Positions 15,630 to 29,000 of a stretch of DNA of 64,000 nucleotides are shown here, one piece after another (positions within the stretch are counted from its first letter, which is position 1; the number at the start of each line of letters is the position of its first letter). The translations under genes and the position numbers were made by a program. The notes beneath the pieces are model-generated. The model saw nothing but the letters and a program-made list of their open reading frames with translations, ran no database searches and was not told where the DNA came from. This DNA is from Amycolatopsis orientalis DSM 43388 (lineage in GTDB: Bacteria > Actinomycetota > Actinomycetes > Mycobacteriales > Pseudonocardiaceae): the NCBI RefSeq assembly GCF_000411975.1, contig NZ_ASXG01000195.1:1-64000 (forward strand), in the 5' to 3' direction.

Positions 15630-15857
15630 GGTGCACCTCCTCCAGGCGGCCCGGTTGCGGGCGGCCGCGGCCCCCGGGCAGCATCGGCGCAGGTCAATGT
15701 CTTTGCAAGTATTGCGCGCGCCGGTAGTACCCGTCCGCCAGTCTACTCGCGCACGCCCGCGACGGCCGGTGTCGCGGGCTTTCCGCGGCCCACTCCGCGT
15801 TTGCGGGCGCCCGAGGGCGGGTAAATTGACCGCGCTGCCCCGGGCGGAAGGTGACCG

Positions 15858-17141
15858 GTGATGACCGACGCTGGCGATTCGGACGCGGCCACGACCGCGA
15901 GACGGTTCGCGCTGGGCCGGTACGGGCCCGCTCCGCTGGTCCTGGCCGGCCGGTACGAGCTGGGCGAGCAGATCGGCGAAGGCGCGACCGCCTGCGTGCA
16001 CCGCGCCGAAGACCGCGAGACCGGGGCCGAGGTCGCGGTGAAGCTGTTCCACGCCGGAGCGGTCGAACTGGGCCGCAACCGCCGCGGCCAGGAGATCGCG
16101 GCGCTGCGCGCGGTCCGGCATCCAGGGCTGGTCGGCTTCGTCGACGCCGGGGTCGACGAGGAGTACGCCTACCTGGTGATGGACTTCGTGCCCGGGCCCA
16201 CCCTGTCCGAATGGCTCCGCTGCGGGCCGCTGCCCGCCGGGCAGGTCGAGGAGCTGGGCGCCCAGCTGGCCGAGGCGCTCGCCCACGTCCACGCGCACGA
16301 GGTGACCCACCGCGACCTCAAGCCCGCCAACATCCTGATGTCCGGCGACGGCCCGCGGATCGCCGACTTCGGCGTCGCGCGCATCGTGGACGCGACCCGC
16401 GTGACCGAAACCGGCGCGGTCGTCGGGACGGCTGCGTACCTCTCGCCGGAGCAGGTGCTCGGCGAGCGGCCCGGCCCCGCTTCGGACGTGTACGCGCTCG
16501 GGCTCGTGCTCCTGGAATGCCTCACCGGCGTCCGCGAATACCCCGGCACGGCGGCGGAAACCGCGGTGGTGCGGCTGCATCGGGCGCCGCGGGTGCCGCC
16601 GGGCACGCCGGAACCGCTGGCGAGAACGCTGCGCGCGATGACCATGCGCGCTCCGGAGGAAAGACCCTCGGCGACCGCCGTCGCACGGGCATTGCGCGGC
16701 ACCGAAACGTTGCGGCTTCCGGTCAAAACCCGGCTGGCGGTCTTCTGCCGCCGCCACCATGTCTCGCGACGGCGCGCGGTGCTCGCGGCGGGTCTGCCCG
16801 TTGTTCTGGTCGCGGCGGGAACCCTGCTGTTGGCTACCCCGCTCCGGCCGAGCACCGGATCCGCACCCGTCCCCGAACCGGCTCCCGTTCCGGTTTCGCC
16901 GCCCTCTTCCGCTCCGTCCGATTCACCAGCCTCGGCTCCGCGCCATTCGTCGTCCGCGCCACCGGTCCGTTCGACGAACGCGGAGACGCCCGCGCGAACC
17001 ACGCCGGCCCCGCGAACTCAGCCAAGCCAAGCGGGCCAGCCCAGCCGACCGGGCCGGACCCCGCCGAAAACCCCGCCCGGGCAGACGAAACAGCCCCGGA
17101 ACCCGGCCGCCGGCCCGCCGGGCGACAAGACTCCACATTAG
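15858..17141 (+). CDS. Membrane Ser/Thr protein kinase (Hanks type)
   Basis: A 427-residue PknB-like kinase. Kinase domain, residues about 30-285: Gly-loop G-E-G-A-T-A-C-V, Lys in V-A-V-K-L-F, H-R-D-L-K-P-A-N-I, I-A-D-F-G, G-T-A-A-Y-L-S-P-E-Q. One membrane helix follows at about 310-330 (A-V-L-A-A-G-L-P-V-V-L-V-A-A-G), then a Ser/Pro/Thr-rich tail of about 95 residues that should lie outside the cell, with no PASTA repeats. The start is GTG 15858 or ATG 15861, both after GGAAGG. The SpoIIE phosphatase and the giant histidine kinase lie just downstream. Confidence 0.93.
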   Translation: MMTDAGDSDAATTARRFALGRYGPAPLVLAGRYELGEQIGEGATACVHRAEDRETGAEVAVKLFHAGAVELGRNRRGQEIAALRAVRHPGLVGFVDAGVDEEYAYLVMDFVPGPTLSEWLRCGPLPAGQVEELGAQLAEALAHVHAHEVTHRDLKPANILMSGDGPRIADFGVARIVDATRVTETGAVVGTAAYLSPEQVLGERPGPASDVYALGLVLLECLTGVREYPGTAAETAVVRLHRAPRVPPGTPEPLARTLRAMTMRAPEERPSATAVARALRGTETLRLPVKTRLAVFCRRHHVSRRRAVLAAGLPVVLVAAGTLLLATPLRPSTGSAPVPEPAPVPVSPPSSAPSDSPASAPRHSSSAPPVRSTNAETPARTTPAPRTQPSQAGQPSRPGRTPPKTPPGQTKQPRNPAAGPPGDKTPH

Positions 17142-17245
17142 ACAGACCGGCCCGAGGGACCACCCGGTCGGCTGACGCGGGCAAATTCGGTGGCGAAGCC
17201 GGTCCCGGCGCGCGATCCTGGTGGCGAGCCGGGGAGGTGGAACCG

Positions 17246-17404
17246 ATGACCGCACACGCACGTCGGTTCGGACGGCACTGCCGCGAACACTTCGAGCGCC
17301 CGGAAACCGCCCGCGCGCCCGAACCGAAACCCGACGCCGAAGCTGCTCCGGAGCCGGAGCGAGCGGCGGCGAAGGCGGAGCCGGAAGTCCTGGCCGGGAA
17401 GTAA
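17246..17404 (+). CDS. Small hypothetical protein, 52 residues
   Basis: A 52-residue charged protein with an Arg/His-rich N-terminal third and an Ala/Glu/Pro/Lys-rich C-terminal half (repeats of A-P-E-P-K/E). No family was recognised. The support is positional: a strong GGGGAGG ribosome site seven to eight bases before ATG 17246, same strand as the kinase, and a clear hairpin right after the stop. Its low-complexity C-terminus means coding bias alone is weak evidence. Confidence 0.5.
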   Translation: MTAHARRFGRHCREHFERPETARAPEPKPDAEAAPEPERAAAKAEPEVLAGK

Positions 17405-17427
17405 CTTCCTTTGCCGGGCAAGGGAAG
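17405..17427. terminator. Hairpin terminator
   Basis: CTTCCTTTGC (17405-17414), loop CGG, then GCAAGGGAAG (17418-17427) form a ten-base-pair stem with one T-G, in the gap between convergent genes. Confidence 0.75.
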
Positions 17428-17433
17428 CCGCGC

Positions 17434-18945
17434 TCACTCCGCGCGCGGCGCGGCCTCGATCGCGAGCACCGCGATGTCGTCGTGGCCGGAATTCCCGAGC
17501 CAGGCCCGCACTGCCTCGCGCAACCGGCGCACGACTTCCCGCGCCGGTTGCCCGACGCAGTCCTCCAGCACCGTGTAGAGCCGTTCGTCGCCGAACAATT
17601 CGGTGGATTCCGTGCGGTTGCGGGCTTCGGTGACGCCGTCGGTGTAGAGCAGGCAGACGTCGCCCTCGTCCAGATGCGTCGTCGCCTCCGCGAAGCGCGC
17701 CTGCGGCGAGACGCCGACCAGGGTGCCGGGCACGCTGATCTCCTCGACCCCTCCCCCGCGCCGCAGCACGAGCGGAGCCGGGTGGCCGCCGGAGGCGAGG
17801 GTGACGTCGAGCCCGGATTCCGCGGCGGCGACCGAACCGAGCACGAGCGTCGCGAACCGGTTGCTGCCTCCGGAGATCAGGAGTTCGTTGAGCAGCCGCA
17901 GCATCGTCCGGCCGTCGCGTTCGACCAGATGCAGCGCGGCCAGCGAATGCCGCACCCGGCCGGTCAGCGCGGCCGCCTCGGCGCCCTTGCCGCAGATGTC
18001 GCCCACGACCACGAACGCGCTGCCGTCGTCGCGGGACAGGACGTCGTAGAAATCGCCGCCGACGCCGAGCACTCCGCCCGCGGGTTCGTACCACAGCTCG
18101 AAATTCGCGCCGTCGATGTGCGCGGGCGGCGTCGGCAGCAACGTCGATTCCAGCCCGCGCGTGGCTTCCTCCTGGCGCGCGTAGCGCTGCGCGTTCGCCA
18201 GCGCAGTGCCGGCCGCGTCCGCGAACGCCTCGACCGCTTCGCCTTGCGAGAGCCCGAACGCGGGCTCGCCGCGCCTGCCGAGCAGCACCGCGCCCGCGAT
18301 GCCGGAGCCGAACGAGACCACCGACACCTCGAGATGCCCCTCGAACGGCTCGGCGACCGCCGCCGGAAGCGCCGCCACCTCGGTCGCGGGCACCGCACGG
18401 ACCTCCGGCCGCGCGAGGTCGGTGACCGCGTCGGACACCACCGGCGCGAGCTGGGGCGGAACCCGCCGGATCCGGCCGTGGCCCGCCGCGCCGTGCTCGG
18501 TGCAGCTCCACCACTCCCAGCGGCCGCGGGTCGTCGGCAGCAGCACGAAGGCGCAATCGCCCAAAGCGGACGCCGCCAGCTCGGCGATCACCCGCGCCGT
18601 CCCGTGCCGTCCGCGCGCGAGCGCCAGTTTCGGACCGGCCTCGGCGAGGAACTCTTCCGGACGGCGGCGGCCGTCGTCGACCACGGTCCACGCCCGCCAG
18701 CCGCCGGGCAGCGCGCGGACCTTGGCCGGCCGGTGGCCGACTTTGCCGGTGGTCTCGGTCACGCTGACGAGCTCGGCCGGGCCGAGCCGCTGCGCCGCCG
18801 CATTGGCCCAGCGCAGGGCGCCTTCCGGGTCCTGCAGGAACACCGGTTCCCGGACGTCGTCGAGCACCGAGCGCCAGAACCCGGCGTGGCCGGGCAGCTC
18901 GGCGCCGGGTGGCAGGGCCGACGCCGGAGCGGGCCGTGACACCAT
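17434..18945 (-). CDS. SpoIIE/RsbU-type PP2C serine phosphatase with PAS and GAF-like sensors
   Basis: A 503-residue phosphatase of the RsbU/SpoIIE class. The N-terminal part (about 15-60) looks PAS-like (F-W-R-S-V-L-D-D-V-R-E-P-V-F), residues about 120-265 GAF-like, and residues about 285-500 the PP2C catalytic domain: V-G-G-D-F-Y-D-V, V-V-V-G-D-I-C-G-K-G, L-L-Y-T-D-G-V-T-E-A-R and D-D-I-A-V-L-A. It should dephosphorylate an anti-sigma-factor antagonist and so control a stress sigma factor; no such partner is in the window. It is divergent from the hybrid histidine kinase, which suggests joint signalling. ATG 18945 follows GGAGG. Confidence 0.9.
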   Translation of the reverse strand: MVSRPAPASALPPGAELPGHAGFWRSVLDDVREPVFLQDPEGALRWANAAAQRLGPAELVSVTETTGKVGHRPAKVRALPGGWRAWTVVDDGRRRPEEFLAEAGPKLALARGRHGTARVIAELAASALGDCAFVLLPTTRGRWEWWSCTEHGAAGHGRIRRVPPQLAPVVSDAVTDLARPEVRAVPATEVAALPAAVAEPFEGHLEVSVVSFGSGIAGAVLLGRRGEPAFGLSQGEAVEAFADAAGTALANAQRYARQEEATRGLESTLLPTPPAHIDGANFELWYEPAGGVLGVGGDFYDVLSRDDGSAFVVVGDICGKGAEAAALTGRVRHSLAALHLVERDGRTMLRLLNELLISGGSNRFATLVLGSVAAAESGLDVTLASGGHPAPLVLRRGGGVEEISVPGTLVGVSPQARFAEATTHLDEGDVCLLYTDGVTEARNRTESTELFGDERLYTVLEDCVGQPAREVVRRLREAVRAWLGNSGHDDIAVLAIEAAPRAE

Positions 18946-19100
18946 GCACGAACCTCCTGCCTCCGGGTCGACCTGACGGTCCTGGTCCTTCCAGGTTGGC
19001 ACAGCGTGCGCGGGCGGACTGGGTCGAAGTGTAGGGCGAACCGTGGCAGGCTGGGTCGACGACCATGGCTGGCACACGCGTGGTGGGAAGGTCGGCAGAG

Positions 19101-23837
<4,737 letters not shown>

Positions 23838-23962
23838 GGCTCTACCATTGAGCTACACCCGCAGCGCCCTCGGTGACCCGGGAGCGAAGCTAGCTTAGCG
23901 TGCCCGCTAGGGTGGGTCGTACACCCCCCGGGTACACCGGCTTCCGGGGCCGTCGGGGGTGC

Positions 23963-24039
23963 CGGGATGTGGCGCAGCTTGGTAGCGCATCCGCTTTGGG
24001 AGCGGAGGGTCGCAGGTTCAAATCCTGTCATCCCGACCA
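23963..24039 (+). tRNA. tRNA-Pro(TGG)
   Basis: Acceptor CGGGATG/CATCCCG, anticodon stem TCCGC/GCGGA with loop TTTGGGA (anticodon TGG), T-arm GCAGG-TTCAAAT-CCTGT, A73 and encoded CCA at 24037-24039. It decodes CCA and probably other Pro codons by wobble. It is divergent from tRNA-Gly about 100 bases away. Confidence 0.97.
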
Positions 24040-24493
24040 CATAGAACACATCTACACCTGCGACCATCCGCGCACGAGTACCCCTCGCGTCCGGGTGGTC
24101 GTTTTGCGTTAGCGCGTGTCCGTCGGCCGCAGCAGCGTGCAGCACCGAACTCGGCAGCAGACGAGACATCACTTCACCCTCACCGTCCACTGGAGAGCTT
24201 CTATCTCCCCGGCGGGATGGGCAGGAGCCTCCTCCGGCAGCGCGTCACGCGCCTCTAATAGCGCCCGAAACGGCTCGGTGGCTTCAGCCCGTTCAACACT
24301 GCCGTCCTCCCCGCCGAATGTGGTTCGGTGCCGGAGCGCAGGCCGCCCGGCAGTTGGTTGCAGCGGTGAGCGCCGCCGCAGGAGCGGTTGCCACATCGCG
24401 GTTGGTCGCTTTGGCAGTTTCGATCTCTTTCGGTGCCGACCTACCCGCTGTCCACCGTTGACTGGTGATCATGCATGACGGGGGGGATTCGTG
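24040..24493. other. Gap downstream of tRNA-Pro, no convincing gene
   Basis: About 450 bases with lower GC than the surroundings. The best open frame, on the minus strand (24169-24396, 75 codons), ends in an Ala/Glu/Pro-rich segment but matches no family I recognise and lacks a good ribosome site. No integrase, att-like repeat of the tRNA 3' end, or insertion sequence was seen. Confidence 0.45.
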
Positions 24494-25732
24494 TCAGCCT
24501 CCAGCGACGAGGCCGCGCCGGTGCGTTTCTCCCGACGCCGACGGTATGTCCGCCGTGGCGAAGTCGCCGCCGGCACGCCTGTTCGGGCGGCGTAGGTCAG
24601 GAAGCACGAGTGCGCCGGCGGCGAGTCCGATGGCGGTGCAGGCTGGCCAGACTGCCGCTGGTGCCCAGGCGTAGAGGGCGGTGCCGAAGGCGGGCGCGAT
24701 CAGTAGCGCGGTTCCGTAGGCGAGGCTCCGGAGCCCGGCGTAGCGGCCGAGTTGGTTTGGCGGGGCTAGGTCGGTCAGGTAGGCGGCGGCTACCGGCCAT
24801 TGAACGAGTTCGCCGAATGTCCACACGGTGACCGCGAGCACCAGTGTGGGCAACGCGCCGCCGAGGCCGACCAGCCCCATGCCGAGTCCGATGGAGACGC
24901 AGGTGACCGTGATGACCGCGGCCGGATCCCAGTGCCGGGTTCGGTTGCTCAGCGGCAGTTGCAGAGCGACCGTGAGCACGGCGGCCCACGAGAGCAGCCC
25001 GCCGTAGGTGGCGGTGTTGTGGCCGTGCCCGGTTACCCACACCGCGAATGCGCCCTCCGACTGGAACAGCACGACGTTGATCAGCAGCGTGCTCAGCAGC
25101 AACCGGACGGCGGGCCCGCGCCGGGCGGGATCGGGCGGCGCGAGCGCCGGATCTGCGCCGTAGGGCGGGCGGCTCCGGGCGGGCAGCAGCACGAGCGCCA
25201 GCACGCCCCAGGCCGCCGACGTGGCCGCGTCGACGGCGAACAGCCAGCCGAACCCCTGCTCGGCAAGGATCCCGGCGACCGCCGGACCGGCGGCCATGCC
25301 GAGGTTGACCCCGAGCTGGTACACCCCGAACGCGGTCACCCGCTGGTCGGGCCGCACAGCATCGGCCAGCAGCGCGCTGGTCGCCGGCCGGTACAACTCG
25401 CTTGCCAAGCCGGTGAGCGCGGCGAGCGCGACGATCGCCGGCAACGGTCGAGCGGCCTGCAGGCACAGCATCGCCGCAGCAGAGGCGAACATCGACAGCG
25501 CGGTCGTGACGCGGCCGCCTATCCGGTCGGTCAGCTCTCCGCCCAGCGGTCCAGCAGCCATCTTCCCGGCCGCGTACGCGCTGGCCGCCAGCCCGGCCGC
25601 GGGGATCGAGTACCCCAGGTGGCGCACCCACAGCACCAGGAATACCAGCACGAATCCGCCGAACCGGTTGACCAGCGAGCCGCCGGCCAGCACCCACACC
25701 GCACGCGGAATCGTGCGCATCGAACGGAACAT
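24494..25732 (-). CDS. MFS efflux transporter (MdtH/drug-resistance type)
   Basis: A 412-residue major facilitator with about 12 membrane helices. After helix 2 the signature G-G-E-L-T-D-R-I-G-G-R is present, and a proline-rich hydrophilic central loop (about 185-215, P-P-Y-G-A-D-P-A-L-A-P-P-D-P-A-R-R) separates two six-helix halves. It probably exports a drug-like compound using the proton gradient. The divergent MarR regulator at 25800 shares a 67-base promoter region carrying a 12-base palindrome, the usual MarR/exporter layout. Confidence 0.88.
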   Translation of the reverse strand: MFRSMRTIPRAVWVLAGGSLVNRFGGFVLVFLVLWVRHLGYSIPAAGLAASAYAAGKMAAGPLGGELTDRIGGRVTTALSMFASAAAMLCLQAARPLPAIVALAALTGLASELYRPATSALLADAVRPDQRVTAFGVYQLGVNLGMAAGPAVAGILAEQGFGWLFAVDAATSAAWGVLALVLLPARSRPPYGADPALAPPDPARRGPAVRLLLSTLLINVVLFQSEGAFAVWVTGHGHNTATYGGLLSWAAVLTVALQLPLSNRTRHWDPAAVITVTCVSIGLGMGLVGLGGALPTLVLAVTVWTFGELVQWPVAAAYLTDLAPPNQLGRYAGLRSLAYGTALLIAPAFGTALYAWAPAAVWPACTAIGLAAGALVLPDLRRPNRRAGGDFATADIPSASGETHRRGLVAGG

Positions 25733-25767
25733 CGATTGACCTCCCCAGATAGATCAGTGTTAATATG

Positions 25768-25779
25768 CTCAACGTTGAG
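25768..25779. promoter_or_regulatory. MarR operator palindrome
   Basis: CTCAACGTTGAG is a perfect 12-base palindrome, set in AT-rich flanks (TTAATATG before, ACAATAA after) that extend the dyad. It is midway between the divergent MFS and MarR starts. This is a strong candidate MarR site controlling both. Confidence 0.65.
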
Positions 25780-25799
25780 ACAATAAGCGGGAGTGTCAA

Positions 25800-26306
25800 G
25801 TGCCAGAAGCGAAACGGGACGTGGTGGCCGCGATCCTGGACCAGTGGCGGGCCGAGCGGCCGGAGGTCGACTACGCCGGCGTGGAGGTGTGGGCGAGGAT
25901 CGCCCGGGTCGGGCAAGTGGCCGATCGGCAGCTGCGTGAACTGCAGGCCCGGCACGGGCTGGAGCCGTGGGAATACGACGTGCTCGCCGCGCTCCGCCGC
26001 GCCGGCAAACCCTACGAACTGACCGCCGGCGAGCTGACGAAGGCGATGCTGGTCGTGTCGGGCACGATCACGAACCGAGTGGACCGCATGGCCGCCCGGG
26101 GCCTGGTTCAGCGCACGGCCAGCCGGCGCGATCGGCGCTCCACCCTGGTTCGGCTCACCCGTGCCGGGCTGACCGCCATCGACGAGGCGATGCCGACCTT
26201 GGCCGCGGGCGAGCTCGACCTGCTCTCGGGCCTGACTGCTGCCGAGCGCGACCGGTTGGCCCTGCTCCTGCGCCGGTTGCTCCTGAGCCTCGGCGACCGG
26301 GGCTGA
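25800..26306 (+). CDS. MarR-family regulator of the adjacent exporter
   Basis: A 168-residue MarR protein: G-L-E-P-W-E-Y-D-V-L-A-A-L-R-R-A-G, L-T-A-G-E-L-T-K-A-M-L-V-V-S-G-T-I-T-N-R as the recognition region, then R-V-D-R-M-A-A-R-G-L-V and a wing D-R-R-S-T-L-V-R-L-T. GTG 25800 starts the protein; no canonical ribosome site is visible (GCGGGAG lies farther back). It is followed within 100 bases by the VOC gene and the aldo-keto reductase on the same strand, so all may answer to the same chemical signal. Confidence 0.9.
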   Translation: MPEAKRDVVAAILDQWRAERPEVDYAGVEVWARIARVGQVADRQLRELQARHGLEPWEYDVLAALRRAGKPYELTAGELTKAMLVVSGTITNRVDRMAARGLVQRTASRRDRRSTLVRLTRAGLTAIDEAMPTLAAGELDLLSGLTAAERDRLALLLRRLLLSLGDRG

Positions 26307-26401
26307 CAGGTCTCCCGCGTCGCTCCGCGCAGAAGATCTCGCCCCCGCTTGGATCCCAGGATCCAGTCCCTGCCCATTCCCGCCCGACGGAAGGCAATCC
26401 G

Positions 26402-26836
26402 ATGCCCACCCTCACCCCACACCTGGTCGTCCGCGACGTCACCCGCGCCGCGGACTGGTACGCACACGCACTCGGCGCGCAGGAGCGCAGCCGCATTCCC
26501 TTGCCCGGCGGCAAGGTGCTGACGATCGAGCTCGCGTTCGGAGACTCGACCGTGATGATCGCCGACGAGTTCCCGGACCAGGGCATCGTCTCGCCGCTGA
26601 CGCTCGGCGGCACCTACGGGGCGCTGCAGATCGCGACCGACGACGTCGACGCCCTCTGGAAGACGGCCCTGGATGCGGGCGCCGAGGTGTTCCACCCGCT
26701 GCAGGACGCGTTCTGGGGCGAACGGCACGGGCAGATCATCGACCCGTTCGGCCACCGGTGGGGACTGGCGCAGCGCCTGCGGGACGTCTCCCCGGAGGAG
26801 GTCGCGCTCGAGGCCGCGAAGATGTTCGGCGCCTGA
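26402..26836 (+). CDS. VOC (glyoxalase/PhnB-like) superfamily protein
   Basis: A 144-residue vicinal-oxygen-chelate fold protein: P-H-L-V-V-R-D-V-T-R-A-A-D-W-Y-A-H-A-L-G in the first module and a second module ending F-W-G-E-R-H-G-Q-I-I-D-P-F-G-H-R-W, which carries the usual C-terminal D-P-F-G signature. This PhnB/YycE-like group includes binding proteins for drugs such as bleomycin as well as enzymes. Next to an efflux pump and MarR, a sequestration role is plausible but unproven. Confidence 0.87.
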   Translation: MPTLTPHLVVRDVTRAADWYAHALGAQERSRIPLPGGKVLTIELAFGDSTVMIADEFPDQGIVSPLTLGGTYGALQIATDDVDALWKTALDAGAEVFHPLQDAFWGERHGQIIDPFGHRWGLAQRLRDVSPEEVALEAAKMFGA

Positions 26837-26883
26837 ACCCATCCGCCCAAAGCACGACGACACGACAAGGGAAGAGGACCACC

Positions 26884-27903
26884 ATGCGTTACCGACTGCT
26901 GGGCCGGACCGGACTGCGGGTCTCCGAACTGTTCCTGGGCGCGATGACTTTCGGCGAACAGGGCGGCGTGGGCGCCCCGCCCGACGAGTGCCGCCGGATG
27001 CTCGACGCGTATGCCGATGCCGGCGGCAACGTCGTCGACACCGCGATCAACTACCGAGGCGGGCAAAGCGAAACCATCCTGGGCGAACTGCTCGAGGACC
27101 GCCGCGACCGCTTCGTGCTGGCCACGAAATACACCGTGTCCCGCGACGGCGCCGACCCGAACGCCGCGGGCAACCACCGCAAGAACCTCGCCCGATCGCT
27201 GGAGACCAGTTTGCGGCGGCTGCGCACGGACTACATCGACCTGTACTGGGTGCACTTGTGGGACCGGCACACGCCTGTCGAGGAGACGATGCGCGCACTG
27301 GACGACGCCGTGCGCGCCGGGAAGATTCTCTACGTGGGGATCTCCGACGCCCCGGCGTGGGTCGTCTCCCGCGCCAATACTCTCGCCGACTGGCGCGGCT
27401 GGACCCCGTTCGCGGGACTGCAGGCCCCCTACAACCTGCTCAACCGCGACATCGAACGCGAATTGCTGCCCATGGCCGAGTCGTTCGGCATGAGCGTCGC
27501 CGTCTGGGGACCGCTCGCCAGCGGCGTGCTCTCCGGCAAGTTCACCCGGCCCGGCGGACCCGATACCGCCACCCGCGTGGCACCAGAGTCGCTCGGCGAC
27601 CGCGACCACGCCGCGGCACGCGCCGTTCAGCAGGTCGCCGACGAACTTGGGGCCACCGCGTCCCAAGTAGCGATCGCCTGGACCCGCTCCCGGTCCCGCG
27701 CAGTGCACCCGATCATCGGCGCCCGGACCGTCGACCAGCTCAAGGACAACCTCGGCGCCGTCGACGTCGCCCTGCCCGACGAGGCGGTCGAACGCCTGGC
27801 GGCAGCGGTCGACTTCACCGCGGGCTTCCCCACCGACTTCATCGCCGAGACCGGCCCGTGGGTCTTCGGCGAGGCGTCCGCGCGGGTCGACGGGAGGCCT
27901 TGA
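26884..27903 (+). CDS. Aldo/keto reductase
   Basis: A 339-residue AKR of the YajO/Kv-beta-like group. Catalytic residues are visible: D in V-V-D-T-A, Y in I-N-Y-R-G-G, K in L-A-T-K-Y, H in W-V-H-L-W-D. NADPH-binding positions appear in G-P-L-A-S-G-V-L-S-G-K and P-I-I-G-A-R-T-V-D-Q-L. It starts 48 bases after the VOC gene with a GGGAAGAGG ribosome site, so the two probably share a transcript. It would reduce aldehydes or ketones; the substrate is unknown. Confidence 0.92.
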   Translation: MRYRLLGRTGLRVSELFLGAMTFGEQGGVGAPPDECRRMLDAYADAGGNVVDTAINYRGGQSETILGELLEDRRDRFVLATKYTVSRDGADPNAAGNHRKNLARSLETSLRRLRTDYIDLYWVHLWDRHTPVEETMRALDDAVRAGKILYVGISDAPAWVVSRANTLADWRGWTPFAGLQAPYNLLNRDIERELLPMAESFGMSVAVWGPLASGVLSGKFTRPGGPDTATRVAPESLGDRDHAAARAVQQVADELGATASQVAIAWTRSRSRAVHPIIGARTVDQLKDNLGAVDVALPDEAVERLAAAVDFTAGFPTDFIAETGPWVFGEASARVDGRP

Positions 27904-28203
27904 CGACGCGTGTGCGAAATACCTGTCGCGGCCGAACAGCCGTGGCGGGCGGACGTCGGACGTCGGCCGTGACTCAGCCGTTCTGCTGGGATCGCCCCGG
28001 CCAGCATGTCCCACCATGAACGGCCCGACACCATCGTCGTCGGCACCGGAGCGGCGGGACTCGCCGCTGCCACTGCTGCATGAAGAACAATCCGCGGCGA
28101 CGGTCGCCGCGTACAACATGGTTCTCCGTTTCCTGGTTGGTCTGGAGAGCTGCCCGCGTCGGCCAGGCCGCCGGTCTCCGTGCGCTCGAAGTGGCCAGCC
28201 GGG
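27904..28203. other. Gap holding an FAD-enzyme gene remnant
   Basis: About 300 bases between convergent genes. The only recognisable content is the Rossmann N-terminus at 28006-28083. GGACGTC repeats occur near 27952-27964. No clear terminator hairpin was found. Confidence 0.45.
28006..28083 (+). pseudogene. Remnant of an FAD-dependent oxidoreductase (N-terminus only)
   Basis: Twenty-five codons from ATG 28006 read M-S-H-H-E-R-P-D-T, then I-V-V-G-T-G-A-A-G-L-A-A-A, a textbook FAD-binding beta-alpha-beta start (G-x-G-x-x-G), before a TGA stop. Nothing after the stop in any frame continues the family. This is most likely the left-over 5' end of a deleted flavoenzyme gene. Too short for normal gene calling. 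Confidence 0.5.
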
Positions 28204-28887
28204 TCAGGAAGTGACCAGCCGGTCAGCGGGCCCACGCGCGGCGTGCATGTCCCAGTGGATACGCGCGATCTCGTCCGGTTCCATCGGCGACGCGTCCGCC
28301 GGAGCGCCCGGGGTGCCCGCGATCCACGCGCCGAGGGCGACATGACCGACGTAAACGCCCTTCTCCGCCAGCGCGCCGTTGAGGTTGAGGACCCAGTTGT
28401 GCAGTGCGGCACCCGCCGCGCCGACCGCGCCGGCCCACGGTGTCGGCACGACCGCGCTCGCTCCCGTGGTGTACAGGATTGTGCCCGCGCCGGCCGCCAC
28501 CATCGCTGGGAGCACTGCGTGGGTCGCGGCGATCGCGCCGTAGCAAGAGCCTTCGATCTGGGGCCGCAGGGTTTCGACGGTCACGTCCAGCACCCCGGTC
28601 ATCCAGCTGTCGCCGACCCGCACGTACGGCGCGGAGTACTGCAGCACGTCGATTCCGCCGAATCGCGCCGCGGCACTGTCCAGGGCGGAGGCCAACGCGG
28701 GGCGGTCCGTGACATCGGCGGGAAACGCTGCCGCGTTGACGCCTTCAGCCGCCAGTTTTCCGGTGAGTTCGCCGAGTCGTTCCGGGGAGCGGGCGATGAG
28801 GGCGACGTCGAAACCGTGGCTGCCGAAGACCCGGCCGAGCGACAGGCCGAGCCGCGTGCCGGCGGCGACGAGAGCGATTGCGGGCAT
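28204..28887 (-). CDS. SDR-fold protein without the catalytic YxxxK
   Basis: A 227-residue short-chain-dehydrogenase-fold protein. The N-terminus L-V-A-A-G-T-R-L-G-L-S-L-G keeps the nucleotide-binding pattern, with I-A-R-S following strand 2 and D-V-T-D near adenine. The Ser position survives (T-T-G-A-S), but where Y-x-x-x-K should be the sequence is V-G-A-A-G. It may bind NADP without classical catalysis. ATG 28887 is preceded by GAGGAGA. It is divergent from a LysR regulator at 29001, the likely controller. Confidence 0.75.
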   Translation of the reverse strand: MPAIALVAAGTRLGLSLGRVFGSHGFDVALIARSPERLGELTGKLAAEGVNAAAFPADVTDRPALASALDSAAARFGGIDVLQYSAPYVRVGDSWMTGVLDVTVETLRPQIEGSCYGAIAATHAVLPAMVAAGAGTILYTTGASAVVPTPWAGAVGAAGAALHNWVLNLNGALAEKGVYVGHVALGAWIAGTPGAPADASPMEPDEIARIHWDMHAARGPADRLVTS

Positions 28888-29000
28888 AGCGGAAATCTCC
28901 TCAGCGCGGTCCGCCGGCTGTCCGGCCGGCTCCTCCACTCCAGCACCGCCGCTCGCGACCTGTCCAAGGCCGACCGCGCCGCGATCGATAGCCTGGAGTA

